Shown: in pieces, positions 26,772 through 35,770 of the stretch
Numbering within the stretch: the first letter of the stretch is position 1
Layout of the letters: each line of letters opens with the position of its first letter
Assembly: GCF_009296265.1 (NCBI RefSeq)
Contig: NZ_WBJS01000004.1
Coordinates: 372,001 to 436,000 of the forward strand
Source: Thioclava sp. JE_KL1
GTDB lineage: Bacteria > Pseudomonadota > Alphaproteobacteria > Rhodobacterales > Rhodobacteraceae
Direction: 5' to 3'
Length of the DNA stretch: 64,000 nt
The notes under the pieces: generated by a model
Told to the model about the DNA's origin: nothing
Seen by the model: only the letters and a program-made list of their open reading frames with translations
The model's database searches: none
Position numbers and translations under genes: made by a program

Positions 26772-27646
26772 TGCGTTATCTTCTCTTTCTCTATTCTACG
26801 ACCGAGCGTCGCCAGCGTCTCCACCGCATTGAGCATCGCGGGCGCGCCACAGGTCCAGCTTGCATCGCGCAGGCCCCGCACGACCGGCAGATCGCGTAGC
26901 ACCGGGTGCGCCAGCACCTCCTGCGCGCGGCTCGTGCCGGTGCCGCCTTGCGAGCCGCCGACGACGACCAGATCGGGGCGATCCATCACCAGATCTTCCA
27001 ACGGCAACCGCCCGCCCCAGTCGAGCCCCGGCCCGCTGACGACATTCTGAAACCCTGCCATTTCAAGGATTTGCCCTTCAAGGGTCCGCGGCCCGTAGCC
27101 ATAGCCCGAGGGCCCGATGATCGCAGCTTTCAGCCCCGGCGCGGGCGTCTTGATCGCCGCCAGCCGCGCATCGAAATCTGCGAGCATCTTCGCCGCGCGA
27201 TCAGGATGGCCGAGCAGCTTGCCCATCGTTTCGATCCGGCCCCGGATCTCGGGCAGCGAGGTGCCGGGCGGCAGTTGCTCGACCCGGATCCCGAGCGTGC
27301 GCAACATGCGGATAGTGTCCGGATTCGACCATGTATCGGCCAGAACGAGATCGGGATGCAGAATAGAAATTTCCTCTGCGCGACCGTAGTTTACGGGCAG
27401 CTCTTCAGCCTGCTTCCAATGCACAGACATCGACGGATCGGTCGCGAAATGGCTGACCGAGACGATTTGCGACGGATCGGCCAGCGCCAGCGCCAACTGA
27501 TCCGTGCAGAGGTTCATGGACACGACTCGCTGCGGCACGTCTTGCGCAGGTTCCTCCGCCCATGCGGAGGAGGTCGCCGCCAAGGCGGCGAAAAGGGCGG
27601 CGCAAACCGCCCCTTTCAGATCAGAACCGCGCACGCAGCCCCACAT
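26768..27646 (-). CDS. btuF: Periplasmic cobalamin-binding protein
   Basis: 292 residues. The N-terminus (to about 31, SSAWA-EE) is a signal peptide; the mature part has RVVSMNLCTDQLALALAD and HPDLVLADTW, typical of class III binding proteins for cobalamin or siderophores. Its first codons overlap the end of the receptor gene by 26 bp, so an alternative start cannot be excluded. Second gene of the B12 operon. Confidence 0.88.
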   Translation of the reverse strand: MWGCVRGSDLKGAVCAALFAALAATSSAWAEEPAQDVPQRVVSMNLCTDQLALALADPSQIVSVSHFATDPSMSVHWKQAEELPVNYGRAEEISILHPDLVLADTWSNPDTIRMLRTLGIRVEQLPPGTSLPEIRGRIETMGKLLGHPDRAAKMLADFDARLAAIKTPAPGLKAAIIGPSGYGYGPRTLEGQILEMAGFQNVVSGPGLDWGGRLPLEDLVMDRPDLVVVGGSQGGTGTSRAQEVLAHPVLRDLPVVRGLRDASWTCGAPAMLNAVETLATLGRRIEKEKITQ

Positions 27647-29444
27647 AGGCGGCGCGACCCGAGGTGCCGTAGCCCGGCCAGAGCTGGTAATCGGTATCGG
27701 TCAGGTTCTCGATGCGCAGATAGGCCTCTTTGTCATTGCCCAGATCGTAGGTCATTTGCGCGTTCAGCAGGCCGTAATCGGGCTGGCTCTGACGATCGGT
27801 GACCACGCGCATATCGGCGGCGAGCGTGATCTTGTCGGTCACCTGCGCGTCGATCCCGGCGGTCAGCGTATGCCGCCCGAAGGCCGAGTTCCACGTCGAG
27901 CCGGCAGAGAGACCGTCGGGGTTCTTCGAGTCCAGATAGGTATAGCCGAGGCTGTAATTGACCGTGCTGGAGATCGGCCCTTTCAGGCCCAGCTCCAGAC
28001 CCTGCCGCTTGGCGGTGCCCGAGGTCTGGTAATAGCTGTAGGTCGTGTTGCTGTAGTCGATCAGGTCGTCCACCTCGATATGGAACAGCGTCGCGGTCAG
28101 CTTATGCGCGCCGAAATCGCGCTCGACGCCCAGATCGTAGCTCAGCGATTTCTCGGGCTTGAGATCGGGATTGCCCGCATAGCCGTCATAAAGCTCGTAG
28201 CCCGACGGCGCACGGAACCCGTTGCCGACCGAGGCACGGTAGAGCGTCGCGGCATCGGCCTGCCAGGTAACGCCCAGACGGCCCGTGGTGTTGCCGCCGA
28301 AATCCGAGTGATCGTCGTGGCGCGCCGAGGCGGTCACGTTCACGCCGTCCATCGGCGAGAAGGCATATTCGCCGAAGACGCCCGTAACCGCAGTCAGAAC
28401 GTGGCCCGCCACATAGGTGCCGGTATAGGTTTCCAGCGTGCGATCAGCCCCGAAGGTCACGCGGCCCGGCCCGAGATCGGTCGAGGCTTTCCAGTCGAGT
28501 TTGCGGCGTTTGCCCTCGTAGCCATAGTCATAGACCGGATACCAGCGCGAGGTCGTGTAATAGGTCAGACCGAGCTCGTGATCGAGCGGACCGGTCGCAA
28601 ATTTCGCGAAGAGACGCCCGCCGCGCTCCTTGTGGATGGTGTATTCGTTGCTGTCCGTGGGCGGCGAGCTGAAGCCGTTATCGAACTCGCCCCGGTCGTT
28701 CTGGGCAAACCCGTTGAAGCCGATCAGCAGATTGTCGGAGATGCGCTTCTGCGCGCGCAGGCTCACGCGGTCGGCGCGGTAGCCGTCTTTCTCGGTATTG
28801 CCGTTCTTCTTGTCGGCGGCCGAGAAGCCTGCGGTGTAGACTTTCGACAGCTGGATCGCGAGCTCGTCGTCGCCCTTCTTCCAACCGAAGTTATAGGCCG
28901 CATTCGCGGTGCGGTAGGAGCCGAGCTCGAACTTGACGCTCTGGCTCACGCCATCCTCGGTCGGGCGCGGCGTGTCGAGGTTGATCACACCGGCGACCGC
29001 CTGCCCACCATAGACCGCCGATTGCGAGCCGCGCATGATCTCGACCCGGTCGTAGTTGAACGTGTTGAACCGGCCCAGATCGGGCAGCACCTGCGGCGCG
29101 GACGGATCGGAGACGTCGATGCCATCCACCATGACCTTCACGTAGTTCTGCGACACGCCGCGAATGGTGAAGCCGGTCTGCGCGCCCATCGGCCCGCGCG
29201 ACAGGATGCCGACGCCCGGCGATTGCGCGATCAGATTGGCAAGGCGGGTCTGGCCCGAACGCTCCAACTCGTTCCGCGACAGCACGGTGACCGCCTGCGC
29301 GGTCTTGTCCGACGATTGCGGCTCGAGCGCGCCGTGATAGATCACGATCTCATCGAGTTGGTAAGGTTGGCTGTCTTGCGCAAGCGCGGGGGCTGCCAGC
29401 GCGGTGGTGAGCATCAGGCCCACGGTCAAACGGGTGCGGATCAT
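27621..29444 (-). CDS. btuB: TonB-dependent cobalamin receptor
   Basis: 607 residues. Signal peptide (1-22), TonB-box-like segment near LDEIVIYHG, plug domain (about 50-160, with GFTIRGVSQNYVKVMVDG and RVEIMRGSQSAVYG) and a 22-strand barrel that ends in RARF. The ATG at 29444 has GAGGGA upstream; the frame opens two codons earlier. A cobalamin riboswitch 150 nt upstream identifies the substrate. First gene of a five-gene uptake operon. Confidence 0.94.
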   Translation of the reverse strand: MIRTRLTVGLMLTTALAAPALAQDSQPYQLDEIVIYHGALEPQSSDKTAQAVTVLSRNELERSGQTRLANLIAQSPGVGILSRGPMGAQTGFTIRGVSQNYVKVMVDGIDVSDPSAPQVLPDLGRFNTFNYDRVEIMRGSQSAVYGGQAVAGVINLDTPRPTEDGVSQSVKFELGSYRTANAAYNFGWKKGDDELAIQLSKVYTAGFSAADKKNGNTEKDGYRADRVSLRAQKRISDNLLIGFNGFAQNDRGEFDNGFSSPPTDSNEYTIHKERGGRLFAKFATGPLDHELGLTYYTTSRWYPVYDYGYEGKRRKLDWKASTDLGPGRVTFGADRTLETYTGTYVAGHVLTAVTGVFGEYAFSPMDGVNVTASARHDDHSDFGGNTTGRLGVTWQADAATLYRASVGNGFRAPSGYELYDGYAGNPDLKPEKSLSYDLGVERDFGAHKLTATLFHIEVDDLIDYSNTTYSYYQTSGTAKRQGLELGLKGPISSTVNYSLGYTYLDSKNPDGLSAGSTWNSAFGRHTLTAGIDAQVTDKITLAADMRVVTDRQSQPDYGLLNAQMTYDLGNDKEAYLRIENLTDTDYQLWPGYGTSGRAAYVGLRARF

Positions 29445-29592
29445 ATCCAATTCCCTCGTATCGCGACTCTACGGTCGCGTGAACTTCGTATTGCAAGTCT
29501 TTGGAAATTTGGAATTTCCGCCGACGGTGAGAATGTCACCACTGACGGAAGACCGCCTCCGCTGCGCGCCCCGCACAGGCAGAAAGGATGAG

Positions 29593-29792
29593 CGCCTCGG
29601 CAGGTCTCCTGGCTCGCGGGTCTTGGTTTCGGCTGGCCTTCCCGGGTCTCCCCAGTGGCTCAGTCAGCCGTCACTCGCCGCTCACAGTTGCGGGGGCAGC
29701 CCCGGAATGAATGCACGCATCGCACCGGGTTCCCTTTTCATCCGCCAAGGCGGAACCGAAGTGCCCCTGCTGTGCCGCGCGCGCCGCAGCCT
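29593..29792 (-). promoter_or_regulatory. Cobalamin riboswitch
   Basis: Read on the minus strand, all classical blocks occur in order: TTCGGTTCCGCC, AAAAGGGAA with CGGTG, GCTGCCCCCGCAACTGT, GAGCCACTG, GGGAAGGC, and the B12 box AGCCAGGAGACCTGCC (29599-29614). It precedes btuB by about 150 nt, room for an expression platform that should shut the operon down when adenosyl- or methylcobalamin is present. Confidence 0.97.
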
Positions 29793-29804
29793 GTCAAGAA
29801 AATT

Positions 29805-30851
29805 TCAACTCTCGACGGCAGCTCTGCTGCGCTTGTTGAAGCGGATCGAGGACAGGAGCGCGAGCCCGATCAGCCCCGCCCCGATCAGCCCGGTAATCAC
29901 CTCGGGCACTTCCACCAGCGTCTGCGCGAACATGACGACCGAGAGGATCAGGATCGACCAGAAGGCGCCGTTCTCGAGATAGCGGAATTCGCTCAGCGTG
30001 TTGCGCTCCACCAGCATCAGGGTCATCGAGCGCACATACATCGCGCCGATCCCCAGACCGATCGCGATCAGGAACAGGTTCTGGGTCAGCGCGAAAGCCC
30101 CGATCACCCCGTCGAAGCTGAAGGACGCGTCGAGCACTTCGAGATAGAGGAACGCGCCGAGGCCCGCTTTGGCCGTCTCGGCGGCGAGATTCGTCCGGTC
30201 AAGCACGTGGCTGAGCACTTCGACCCCGAGGAAGGTCGCAAGCCCGCAGATCGATGCGAACATGAACTCGTCCTCACGCCCTTCGGGCAAGATCCAGGTA
30301 AAGGCCAGAATGACGAGCAGCACGAGGCCGATCTCGAGCCCGCGGATCGAGGCGAGCGCGCGCAACCGGCGCTCCAACGCGCGAATCCAGTCGACCTCTT
30401 TGCCCTCGTCGATGAAATAGGTCAGCGCGACCATCATCAGGAAGGCCCCGCCGAAGCCCGCGATCGACAGATGCGCGTCCTCGATGATCTCGGCATATTC
30501 AGCCGGATGTTTCGCGGCCAGTTGCACCGCCTCCCATGGTCCGATGCCGGCGGCGACCACGACGATCAGCAGAGGGAACAGGATACGCATCCCGAAGACC
30601 GCGATCAGAATACCCCAGGTCAGGAAGCGACGCTGCCATTTCGGCGTCATCTGGTGCAGCTTGTTGGCGTTGACGATCGCGTTGTCGAAGCTCAGCGAGA
30701 TTTCCAGCACGGCGAGCACCGCCGTGATCATCAGGAAAGAGACCGCGCCGCCCAGCCCGCCGGTCTGGGCAAATCCCAGCGCGAACGACCCGACCAGCCC
30801 CGCAATAGTGACGGCGATGGCCCAGGAGAAATAACGGTACATGGTGGTCAT
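29805..30851 (-). CDS. DUF475 (TerC-related) integral membrane protein
   Basis: 348 residues from ATG 30851 (GGAG nine bases before). Nine or so hydrophobic helices; the acidic motifs LEISLSFDNAIVNANKL (about 50) and LDASFSFDGVIGAFAL (about 245) are the paired EhhlshDN-type motifs of the TerC/DUF475 group, linked to metal (manganese, tellurite) handling. The function here is not established. It lies just upstream of the riboswitch on the same strand. Confidence 0.88.
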   Translation of the reverse strand: MTTMYRYFSWAIAVTIAGLVGSFALGFAQTGGLGGAVSFLMITAVLAVLEISLSFDNAIVNANKLHQMTPKWQRRFLTWGILIAVFGMRILFPLLIVVVAAGIGPWEAVQLAAKHPAEYAEIIEDAHLSIAGFGGAFLMMVALTYFIDEGKEVDWIRALERRLRALASIRGLEIGLVLLVILAFTWILPEGREDEFMFASICGLATFLGVEVLSHVLDRTNLAAETAKAGLGAFLYLEVLDASFSFDGVIGAFALTQNLFLIAIGLGIGAMYVRSMTLMLVERNTLSEFRYLENGAFWSILILSVVMFAQTLVEVPEVITGLIGAGLIGLALLSSIRFNKRSRAAVES

Positions 30852-30965
30852 GCTGGCTCCGGCTGCATGGAGCCTCACTTAGGCTTCGCCCCCTCTCTTC
30901 GCAAGGGAGCGCGCCGTCAGAGTTGATCGCTGTGGCCCGGCGGGCGCGCCTCGGATCAGCCCCCC

Positions 30966-31391
30966 CTACAGCCCCGCCTCGTCGAGCCAGCCCATGATCC
31001 GGGCCTTGTTCACGCCGAGGTCGGATTTGCCGTAGACGAGATGGCCGCGCATTTGCAGCGTGTTGCCCTCGACCCAAAGCGTGGTGACGTCGGGAAAGCC
31101 GAAGAAGGCGGAGCGGGTGACATAGGCCACATGCCCCTCATCGACGCTGCCGGCCACCTGCTTCGTGCGCGCGGTCGCGCGGATGATCTTGTCGAGCGCG
31201 GCCATCTGCACCAGCGGATCGGAGACCTCGCGGGCCGCCTGAAACCCGCCCGTCTCGGGGTGATCGCCGGGCGCTTTCGCCAGACCCTCGACCTTGTAGC
31301 GCGCAGGATCGATCGGGGCGAAGCGCACCCAGCCATCGGCCACGGCAACCGCGGCCAGTCCGAGAGCGAGGATCGTCACAGCCCGGTTCAT
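30966..31391 (-). CDS. DUF1499 protein
   Basis: 141 residues from ATG 31391, which overlaps the agmatinase stop. A short N-terminal hydrophobic segment, then the DUF1499 pattern TRSAFFGFPDVTTLWVEG and GKSDLGVNKARIMGWL. Function unknown. The overlap indicates co-translation with the agmatinase-like gene. Confidence 0.85.
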   Translation of the reverse strand: MNRAVTILALGLAAVAVADGWVRFAPIDPARYKVEGLAKAPGDHPETGGFQAAREVSDPLVQMAALDKIIRATARTKQVAGSVDEGHVAYVTRSAFFGFPDVTTLWVEGNTLQMRGHLVYGKSDLGVNKARIMGWLDEAGL

Positions 31392-32359
31392 GCCGCGCCC
31401 TCCCGCAGCCCCCAACCGGCCAGCGCGATCAGCTCGGTCGCGACATGCGCGCCCGCGATGGCCGTCACGCCGGTCGGATCATAGGGCGGAGAGACCTCGA
31501 CCACATCGCCGCCGATCAGGTTGATGCCCTTGAGCCCGCGCAACAGCTCTGCCGCCTGCCAGCTGGCCAGACCGCCCCAGACCGGCGTGCCGGTGCCCGG
31601 CGCGAAGGCAGGGTCCAGCCCGTCGATATCGAAGGTGATGTAGCAGGGCCTGTCGCCCACCACTGTGCGGATGCGTTCCAGCGTGGCCTCGACGCCCTCG
31701 CGATGCACCGAAGGCGCGTCCACGATCGTCACGCCCAGCGTATCGGGATTGTCGGTGCGGATGCCGACCGAGACGGTGTTCTCGGCCTTCACGACGCCCG
31801 ACTTGATCGCCTTGTAGAGGAACGTGCCGTGGTCGATCCTGTCCATGTCGTCATCGGCCCAGGTGTCGGAATGGGCATCGAACTGAACGAGCGCGATCTC
31901 CCCATGGGCGGCAGCGGCCGCACGCAGGATCGGCAGGGTGATGAAGTGATCGCCGCCCAGCGTGATCGGAACGACGCCCGCCCCGAAGATCGCGCCCAGA
32001 TGCGCCTCGATCCGGCCCGGCACTTCCGGCACATTGGCATAGTCGAAGGGCATGTCACCGTAATCAACGATGGCGAGTTCAGAGAACGGGTCGTAGCCCC
32101 AGCCATAGGGGGCGTCGAACGCCTGCAGCGTCGAGGCTTCGCGGATCGCCCGCGGCCCGAAGCGCGTGCCGGGGCGGTTCGTCACCGCCTGATCGAAGGG
32201 GATGCCGGTCACGGCAATCTGCGCGCCCGCGAGGTCCTTCGTATAGCGCCGCCGCAGGAAGCTGGTGGCCCCGCCGAAGGTATTCTCGAAGCTCAGGCCA
32301 CGTGCCTCTGCCCGCGTAAAAGCCTGATCCACTTGCGTTTTCGCATCTTCCAGAGCCAT
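31388..32359 (-). CDS. speB: Agmatinase / ureohydrolase
   Basis: 323 residues. Manganese ligands of the arginase fold are intact: GGDHFITLP, QFDAHSDTW and FDIDGLDPAFAPGTGTP. It hydrolyses agmatine (or a related guanidino compound) to putrescine and urea. ATG 32359 with GGAGGGG upstream was preferred over the longer frame. The exact substrate within the family is not certain. Confidence 0.9.
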   Translation of the reverse strand: MALEDAKTQVDQAFTRAEARGLSFENTFGGATSFLRRRYTKDLAGAQIAVTGIPFDQAVTNRPGTRFGPRAIREASTLQAFDAPYGWGYDPFSELAIVDYGDMPFDYANVPEVPGRIEAHLGAIFGAGVVPITLGGDHFITLPILRAAAAAHGEIALVQFDAHSDTWADDDMDRIDHGTFLYKAIKSGVVKAENTVSVGIRTDNPDTLGVTIVDAPSVHREGVEATLERIRTVVGDRPCYITFDIDGLDPAFAPGTGTPVWGGLASWQAAELLRGLKGINLIGGDVVEVSPPYDPTGVTAIAGAHVATELIALAGWGLREGAA

Positions 32360-32441
32360 GATCGCCCCTCCTTTTCGCCCGCGAAATCTGCGCCAGCCCT
32401 CGCGAGAGGTCAAGCTGCCGTGCATCTATGTGGAGAGGGAC

Positions 32442-32590
32442 GCACCCGACCTCGGGTGGGCGCTGAGCGCGCTCTGTGGCATGGCGCTTTATCTCGCAAG
32501 CCCGCAGGTCGGTCATGCCCGCGAAGTCATCGCCACGGCGCCCTCCCGGGGGGAGGTCGGGCGCGGCCCGGGGCTGGTCGCCCCGGGGCG
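32442..32590 (+). repeat. Dispersed double-hairpin repeat R1, copy C
   Basis: Best-preserved copy, 149 bp. Hairpin 1 GCACCCGACCTCGGGTGGGC at 32442, spacer with GCTTTATCTCGCAAGCCCG, hairpin 2 at 32538-32590 (GCCCGGGGC-TGGTC-GCCCCGGGGC inside). Confidence 0.8.
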
Positions 32591-32615
32591 ATCTCAGACC
32601 TGGAAAGCGGCCCCC

Positions 32616-33626
32616 TCACTCCGGCTGGCAAATCTCTCCGCGCAGGATCGCAAGCCCCGTGCGCCAGACGAGGCCGACGATCACCACGGCAAGGATCGCG
32701 AGAAACGCCACCGCCATGCGCAAATGCGGCTCGGAATGGGCGTATTCGGCATGCAGGAAGGTCGCGATGGTCAGCGCCGCGATGGGGAAGCTCAGCGCCC
32801 AGAAACTCATCGCGAAGGGCAGCCGCAGGATGCGCGGCAGCTGCACCGCAACAAGCGCGGCAAAGACATAGGCCAGCGACAGCAGGATATGCGCGAAGGG
32901 ATCAACGCCATGTCCGACCGTTGCCCCGGGCACGATCTGCTCGCCAGTCAGACGCAGCCACGCGATGAAGGCCACCGCGGGCGGCGCGATCAGGATCACC
33001 AGCGTCGGCTGCAGCTTGCTCGGCAAGGGATCGTGGAAGATCAGCCGGTTGAAGACCAGCGTCAGCAGCACGAGCCAAAACAGCATCCCGGCCGAGAAGA
33101 ACAACCAGCTAATCTCGATAAAGCCGAGCTGCGCGCCCGCCACCGGCACGATCACATTGCCCACCGCCGGGATGAACCATGCCGGGTTCAGCTGCCCGTG
33201 TTTGAAACTGCGCGTCCCGATCCAGTTGGTCACGACCGCGAGTGTCATGATCCCCTGCAGAGTCGTACCCGCCAGCCACAGCAGGAGCGCAAGCGAGGTC
33301 GAGACCGTCAGCGCCCCGGTCGCCAGCAGCAACAGCGAGATCGCGACGGTCGGGAAGAAGGCCAGCCGGATCGGGTGATGCCATTCCGCGCTCACAGCTT
33401 GCGGGTGCCGCACGGCCTTGGCGAGATAGAAGGCAGAGATCAGCACGAACACGGTCGCGGTTAGCGCGAACATCACCTGATAGGGCAACGGCCCGAGCCC
33501 GAGCGGCTTGGCTGCCGCACGCAGCGCCAGCGTGAAGCCCCCGAGCCCCATCGTCGTCGCATAGAAGGTGATCGGAAAATGCTCGAGCCGGCTATGCGCG
33601 GCGGGTGCCTCAGCTTGAATGCTCAT
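32616..33626 (-). CDS. SLAC1/TehA-type (TDT family) membrane transporter
   Basis: 336 residues from ATG 33626 (GGGAGGG upstream). About ten membrane helices; the start HFPITFYATTMGLGGFTLA and FKHGQLNPAWFIPAVGNVIVPV are typical of the SLAC1 anion channel / tellurite resistance TehA family. Transport of an anion is likely; substrate unknown. It is divergent from an NsrR-like regulator gene, which recalls the NsrR control of tehAB in E. coli. Confidence 0.88.
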   Translation of the reverse strand: MSIQAEAPAAHSRLEHFPITFYATTMGLGGFTLALRAAAKPLGLGPLPYQVMFALTATVFVLISAFYLAKAVRHPQAVSAEWHHPIRLAFFPTVAISLLLLATGALTVSTSLALLLWLAGTTLQGIMTLAVVTNWIGTRSFKHGQLNPAWFIPAVGNVIVPVAGAQLGFIEISWLFFSAGMLFWLVLLTLVFNRLIFHDPLPSKLQPTLVILIAPPAVAFIAWLRLTGEQIVPGATVGHGVDPFAHILLSLAYVFAALVAVQLPRILRLPFAMSFWALSFPIAALTIATFLHAEYAHSEPHLRMAVAFLAILAVVIVGLVWRTGLAILRGEICQPE

Positions 33627-33883
33627 CTTGCCCTCCCGGTGGCCATCGCCGCGCGGGGCCGAACGGCCCACAACGCGACGGATCAGATCACCCGCGCCGC
33701 GCCGGACCAACCCACGCGGCGGGATCACACCTCTCATCTACTCACGCATCCGTGTGTGAGGAGTCTGACAAATGGACGCATTCGCCGCGCCGGGCGCAGC
33801 GCGCATCTACGTCCCGCGCATATTGCCTCTGGCGGATCCCCGCTTGCGCCAGACCCGCTCTGTGACGAAAATTTTCAAGGAAC

Positions 33884-33897
33884 GTGACATAGGTCAA
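33884..33897. promoter_or_regulatory. Fnr-like box GTGACATAGGTCAA
   Basis: TGAC-ATAG-GTCA is a perfect inverted repeat and only the first base departs from TTGAC-N4-GTCAA. A TATATG -10-like hexamer lies at 33918-33923. Confidence 0.5.
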
Positions 33898-33904
33898 ACC
33901 TGCG

Positions 33905-33918
33905 AGGTAAACTTACCT
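33905..33918. promoter_or_regulatory. Candidate Rrf2 operator AGGTAAACTTACCT
   Basis: 12 of 14 bases are self-complementary. It overlaps the predicted -10 region of the NsrR-like gene and could serve autorepression. Confidence 0.4.
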
Positions 33919-33950
33919 ATATGACCGCTTCGTGAGCTGGAGGAGTTGCG

Positions 33951-34430
33951 ATGCGTCTGACCACACGAACCAATCTCGCGATGCGCGTGCTGATGTTCTG
34001 CGCGGTCAATCCGCATCGCACCGTGCGCAAACACGAGATCGCAGAAGCCTGTAACGCGTCCGAGAACCATCTCGCGCAGGTCATCAACACGCTCGCACGC
34101 GAGAATTTCATCACCACCCTGCGCGGTCGCGCTGGTGGGATGCAGCTTGCCCGCCCGCCCGAAGAGATCGGCGTGGGCAAAGTGCTGCGCGCCTTCGAGG
34201 CCGCCCTGCCCTTCGCGGAATGTTTCGATACCGAGACCAACACCTGCCCGCTGCGCGATGCCTGCCTGTTCCGCGATGCGCTGACCGATGCGCTCGAAGC
34301 CTTCTACGGGACGCTGGACCGTAAGACGCTCGCCGATCTGGTCGACAACAACACCGCGCTGGAGGCGATGCTCAGCCTGCCCGGCCTGCAGCCGCTGTCG
34401 ATCTGCGCAACCGCACGCGCCGCGGAATAA
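33951..34430 (+). CDS. Rrf2-family regulator, NsrR-like
   Basis: 159 residues. The winged helix begins MRLTTRTNLAMRVLMF, with ASENHLAQVINTLAREN in the recognition region. Three cysteines (ECFDTETNTCPLRDAC, about 90-105) are spaced as the Fe-S ligands of NsrR. NsrR senses nitric oxide through this cluster and represses NO-defence genes. RirA has a similar layout, but the HLAQVIN helix and the divergent TehA-like gene favour NsrR. AGGAG precedes ATG. Confidence 0.8.
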   Translation: MRLTTRTNLAMRVLMFCAVNPHRTVRKHEIAEACNASENHLAQVINTLARENFITTLRGRAGGMQLARPPEEIGVGKVLRAFEAALPFAECFDTETNTCPLRDACLFRDALTDALEAFYGTLDRKTLADLVDNNTALEAMLSLPGLQPLSICATARAAE

Positions 34431-34652
34431 CCGCCGCGACATGACGCTCCGGTAGGTCCATATTTCTGACGCATTGCCGTGCGCAGCAGCGTTTTCGTGG
34501 CGGCAACGTCACAGTTTCATGACACCCGCTCACGGCAAAGAGATCAAAATTCAGTTTCGCTTGACCACCCCTTTTCCCGGCGAGAGCCTGTGTCTACTTG
34601 TCGCACCAACGGGAAGACCCCGCTAAACGCGACTCATCACAAGGCTTAGGTC

Positions 34653-34787
34653 ATGCAACAGCAATCGGGCACTCAATCAGGCCAGCAACAGCAAGGCGGC
34701 ACGAACCGTCCTGGCCAGCAACAAGGCCAAACGGGCAATACGACCCAACAGAACGGCACCGTATTCGACGACTGGGCGTCCATCTGA
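34653..34787 (+). CDS. Gln/Gly/Thr-rich microprotein (44 residues)
   Basis: A short frame that starts MQQQSGTQSGQQQQGG and ends GTVFDDWASI. About a third of the residues are Gln, against the composition of all neighbours; the acidic-aromatic C-terminus looks like a binding tail. AGG lies five bases before ATG, a TTGACC element about 90 nt upstream, and a terminator-like hairpin (34833-34859) follows. I know no family. Codon order is not repetitive junk, and the C-terminal end is distinctive, which supports a real gene. Confidence 0.45.
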   Translation: MQQQSGTQSGQQQQGGTNRPGQQQGQTGNTTQQNGTVFDDWASI

Positions 34788-34832
34788 CGCCCTTTCTCGC
34801 GTCGCTATGATAGCGGCGCAGGCAGGCCCCGC

Positions 34833-34862
34833 AACCGGCATCTTCATTCATCGCCGGTTTTC
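34833..34862 (+). terminator. Terminator-like hairpin after the microprotein frame
   Basis: AACCGGC / GCCGGTT with a 13-base loop, then TTCG. Confidence 0.5.
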
Positions 34863-34986
34863 GCGCCGCCTCCCATTCGATCTCTCTTCGCGCCGCTCTT
34901 GCGTGGCGCGAAGTCCAGCCTCAAACTGTCCCGACGCCAGCCCGCGCGACACTGATACCGCGCGCCCCGAAGGACAGTCCGGCACG

Positions 34987-35346
34987 ATGAGCACTTCTCT
35001 CACTTCCATCAAGGGGATCGGCCCCGCCACCGCCGAGGGCTTTATCCGCGCCGGGATCACCTCGGCCGAGGAGCTGCGCGAGATCGGCGCGGACGCCGCC
35101 TATGCCGCCTGGATCGAGGTGGGGAACCCCGCCCATTTCATCGGCTACTACGCGCTGCACATGGCGCTGCAAGGGCGCCCGTGGAACGACTGCCGCGGCG
35201 CCGAGAAGGCCGAATTCCGCAAGAAATTCGATGCACTTAAGGCGCGGATCGCGGCGAGCGACAGCGCCGCGCCTTCCGCAAAAGAGAAGGGCCGCGCCCG
35301 GCTGGACGCGGCCCTCTCGGAAATTGGTCTGATCGCGAAACGCTAG
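34987..35346 (+). CDS. TfoX C-terminal-domain protein
   Basis: 119 residues. The N-terminal half STSLTSIKGIGPATAEGF, EELREIG and GNPAHFIGYYALHMALQGRPWND is the helix-hairpin-like TfoX_C domain of the Sxy/TfoX competence group; the N-terminal domain of full TfoX is missing, as in many alphaproteobacterial members. A role in competence is not implied. The ATG at 34987 fits the domain; ribosome site weak. It converges on ndk with no gap. Confidence 0.82.
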   Translation: MSTSLTSIKGIGPATAEGFIRAGITSAEELREIGADAAYAAWIEVGNPAHFIGYYALHMALQGRPWNDCRGAEKAEFRKKFDALKARIAASDSAAPSAKEKGRARLDAALSEIGLIAKR

Positions 35347-35347
35347 A

Positions 35348-35770
35348 TCAGCCGACGATCTCGAGACCCGAGAAGAAGAACGAGATTTCTTCCGCAGCGG
35401 TTTCCGGAGCGTCGGAGCCGTGCACCGAGTTCTCACCCACGGAGAGCGCGTATTCCTTGCGGATGGTGCCCTCGTCGGCTTCCGCCGGGTTGGTCGCGCC
35501 CATCACTTCGCGGTTCTTGGCGATCGCGCCTTCACCCTCGAGCACCTGAACGACGACCGGCTCGGACGCCATGAACTCGCACAGTTCGCCGTAGAAGGGG
35601 CGCTCTTTGTGGACTTCGTAGAACTTGCCGGCCTGATCCATGGTCAGCTGGATGCGCTTCTGCGCGACGATGCGCAGACCTGCTTCCTCGAACTTGGCGT
35701 TGATCTTGCCGGTGAGGTTGCGCTTGGTCGCGTCGGGTTTGATGATGCTCAGCGTGCGTTCGATGGCCAT
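35348..35770 (-). CDS. ndk: Nucleoside diphosphate kinase
   Basis: 140 residues, start [18 protein letters not shown], catalytic histidine in [12 protein letters not shown] (about 117). It balances NTP pools by transferring phosphate through that histidine. Family-typical length. AAGG precedes ATG. Confidence 0.98.
   Translation of the reverse strand: MAIERTLSIIKPDATKRNLTGKINAKFEEAGLRIVAQKRIQLTMDQAGKFYEVHKERPFYGELCEFMASEPVVVQVLEGEGAIAKNREVMGATNPAEADEGTIRKEYALSVGENSVHGSDAPETAAEEISFFFSGLEIVG

Larger units (their letters stand above)
33627..33950. other. 324-bp divergent promoter region (TehA-like / NsrR-like)
   Basis: Holds an Fnr-like box (33884-33897) and a near-palindrome AGGTAAACTTACCT (33905-33918). 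A 50-codon open frame at 33771 is judged unlikely to be a gene. Confidence 0.6.

Noticed and set aside
33771-33923. Short frame (about 50 codons) with GAGGAG upstream, before the NsrR-like gene
   Set aside because: It runs through the Fnr-like box and operator, has no recognisable feature, and would end inside the promoter of the next gene.
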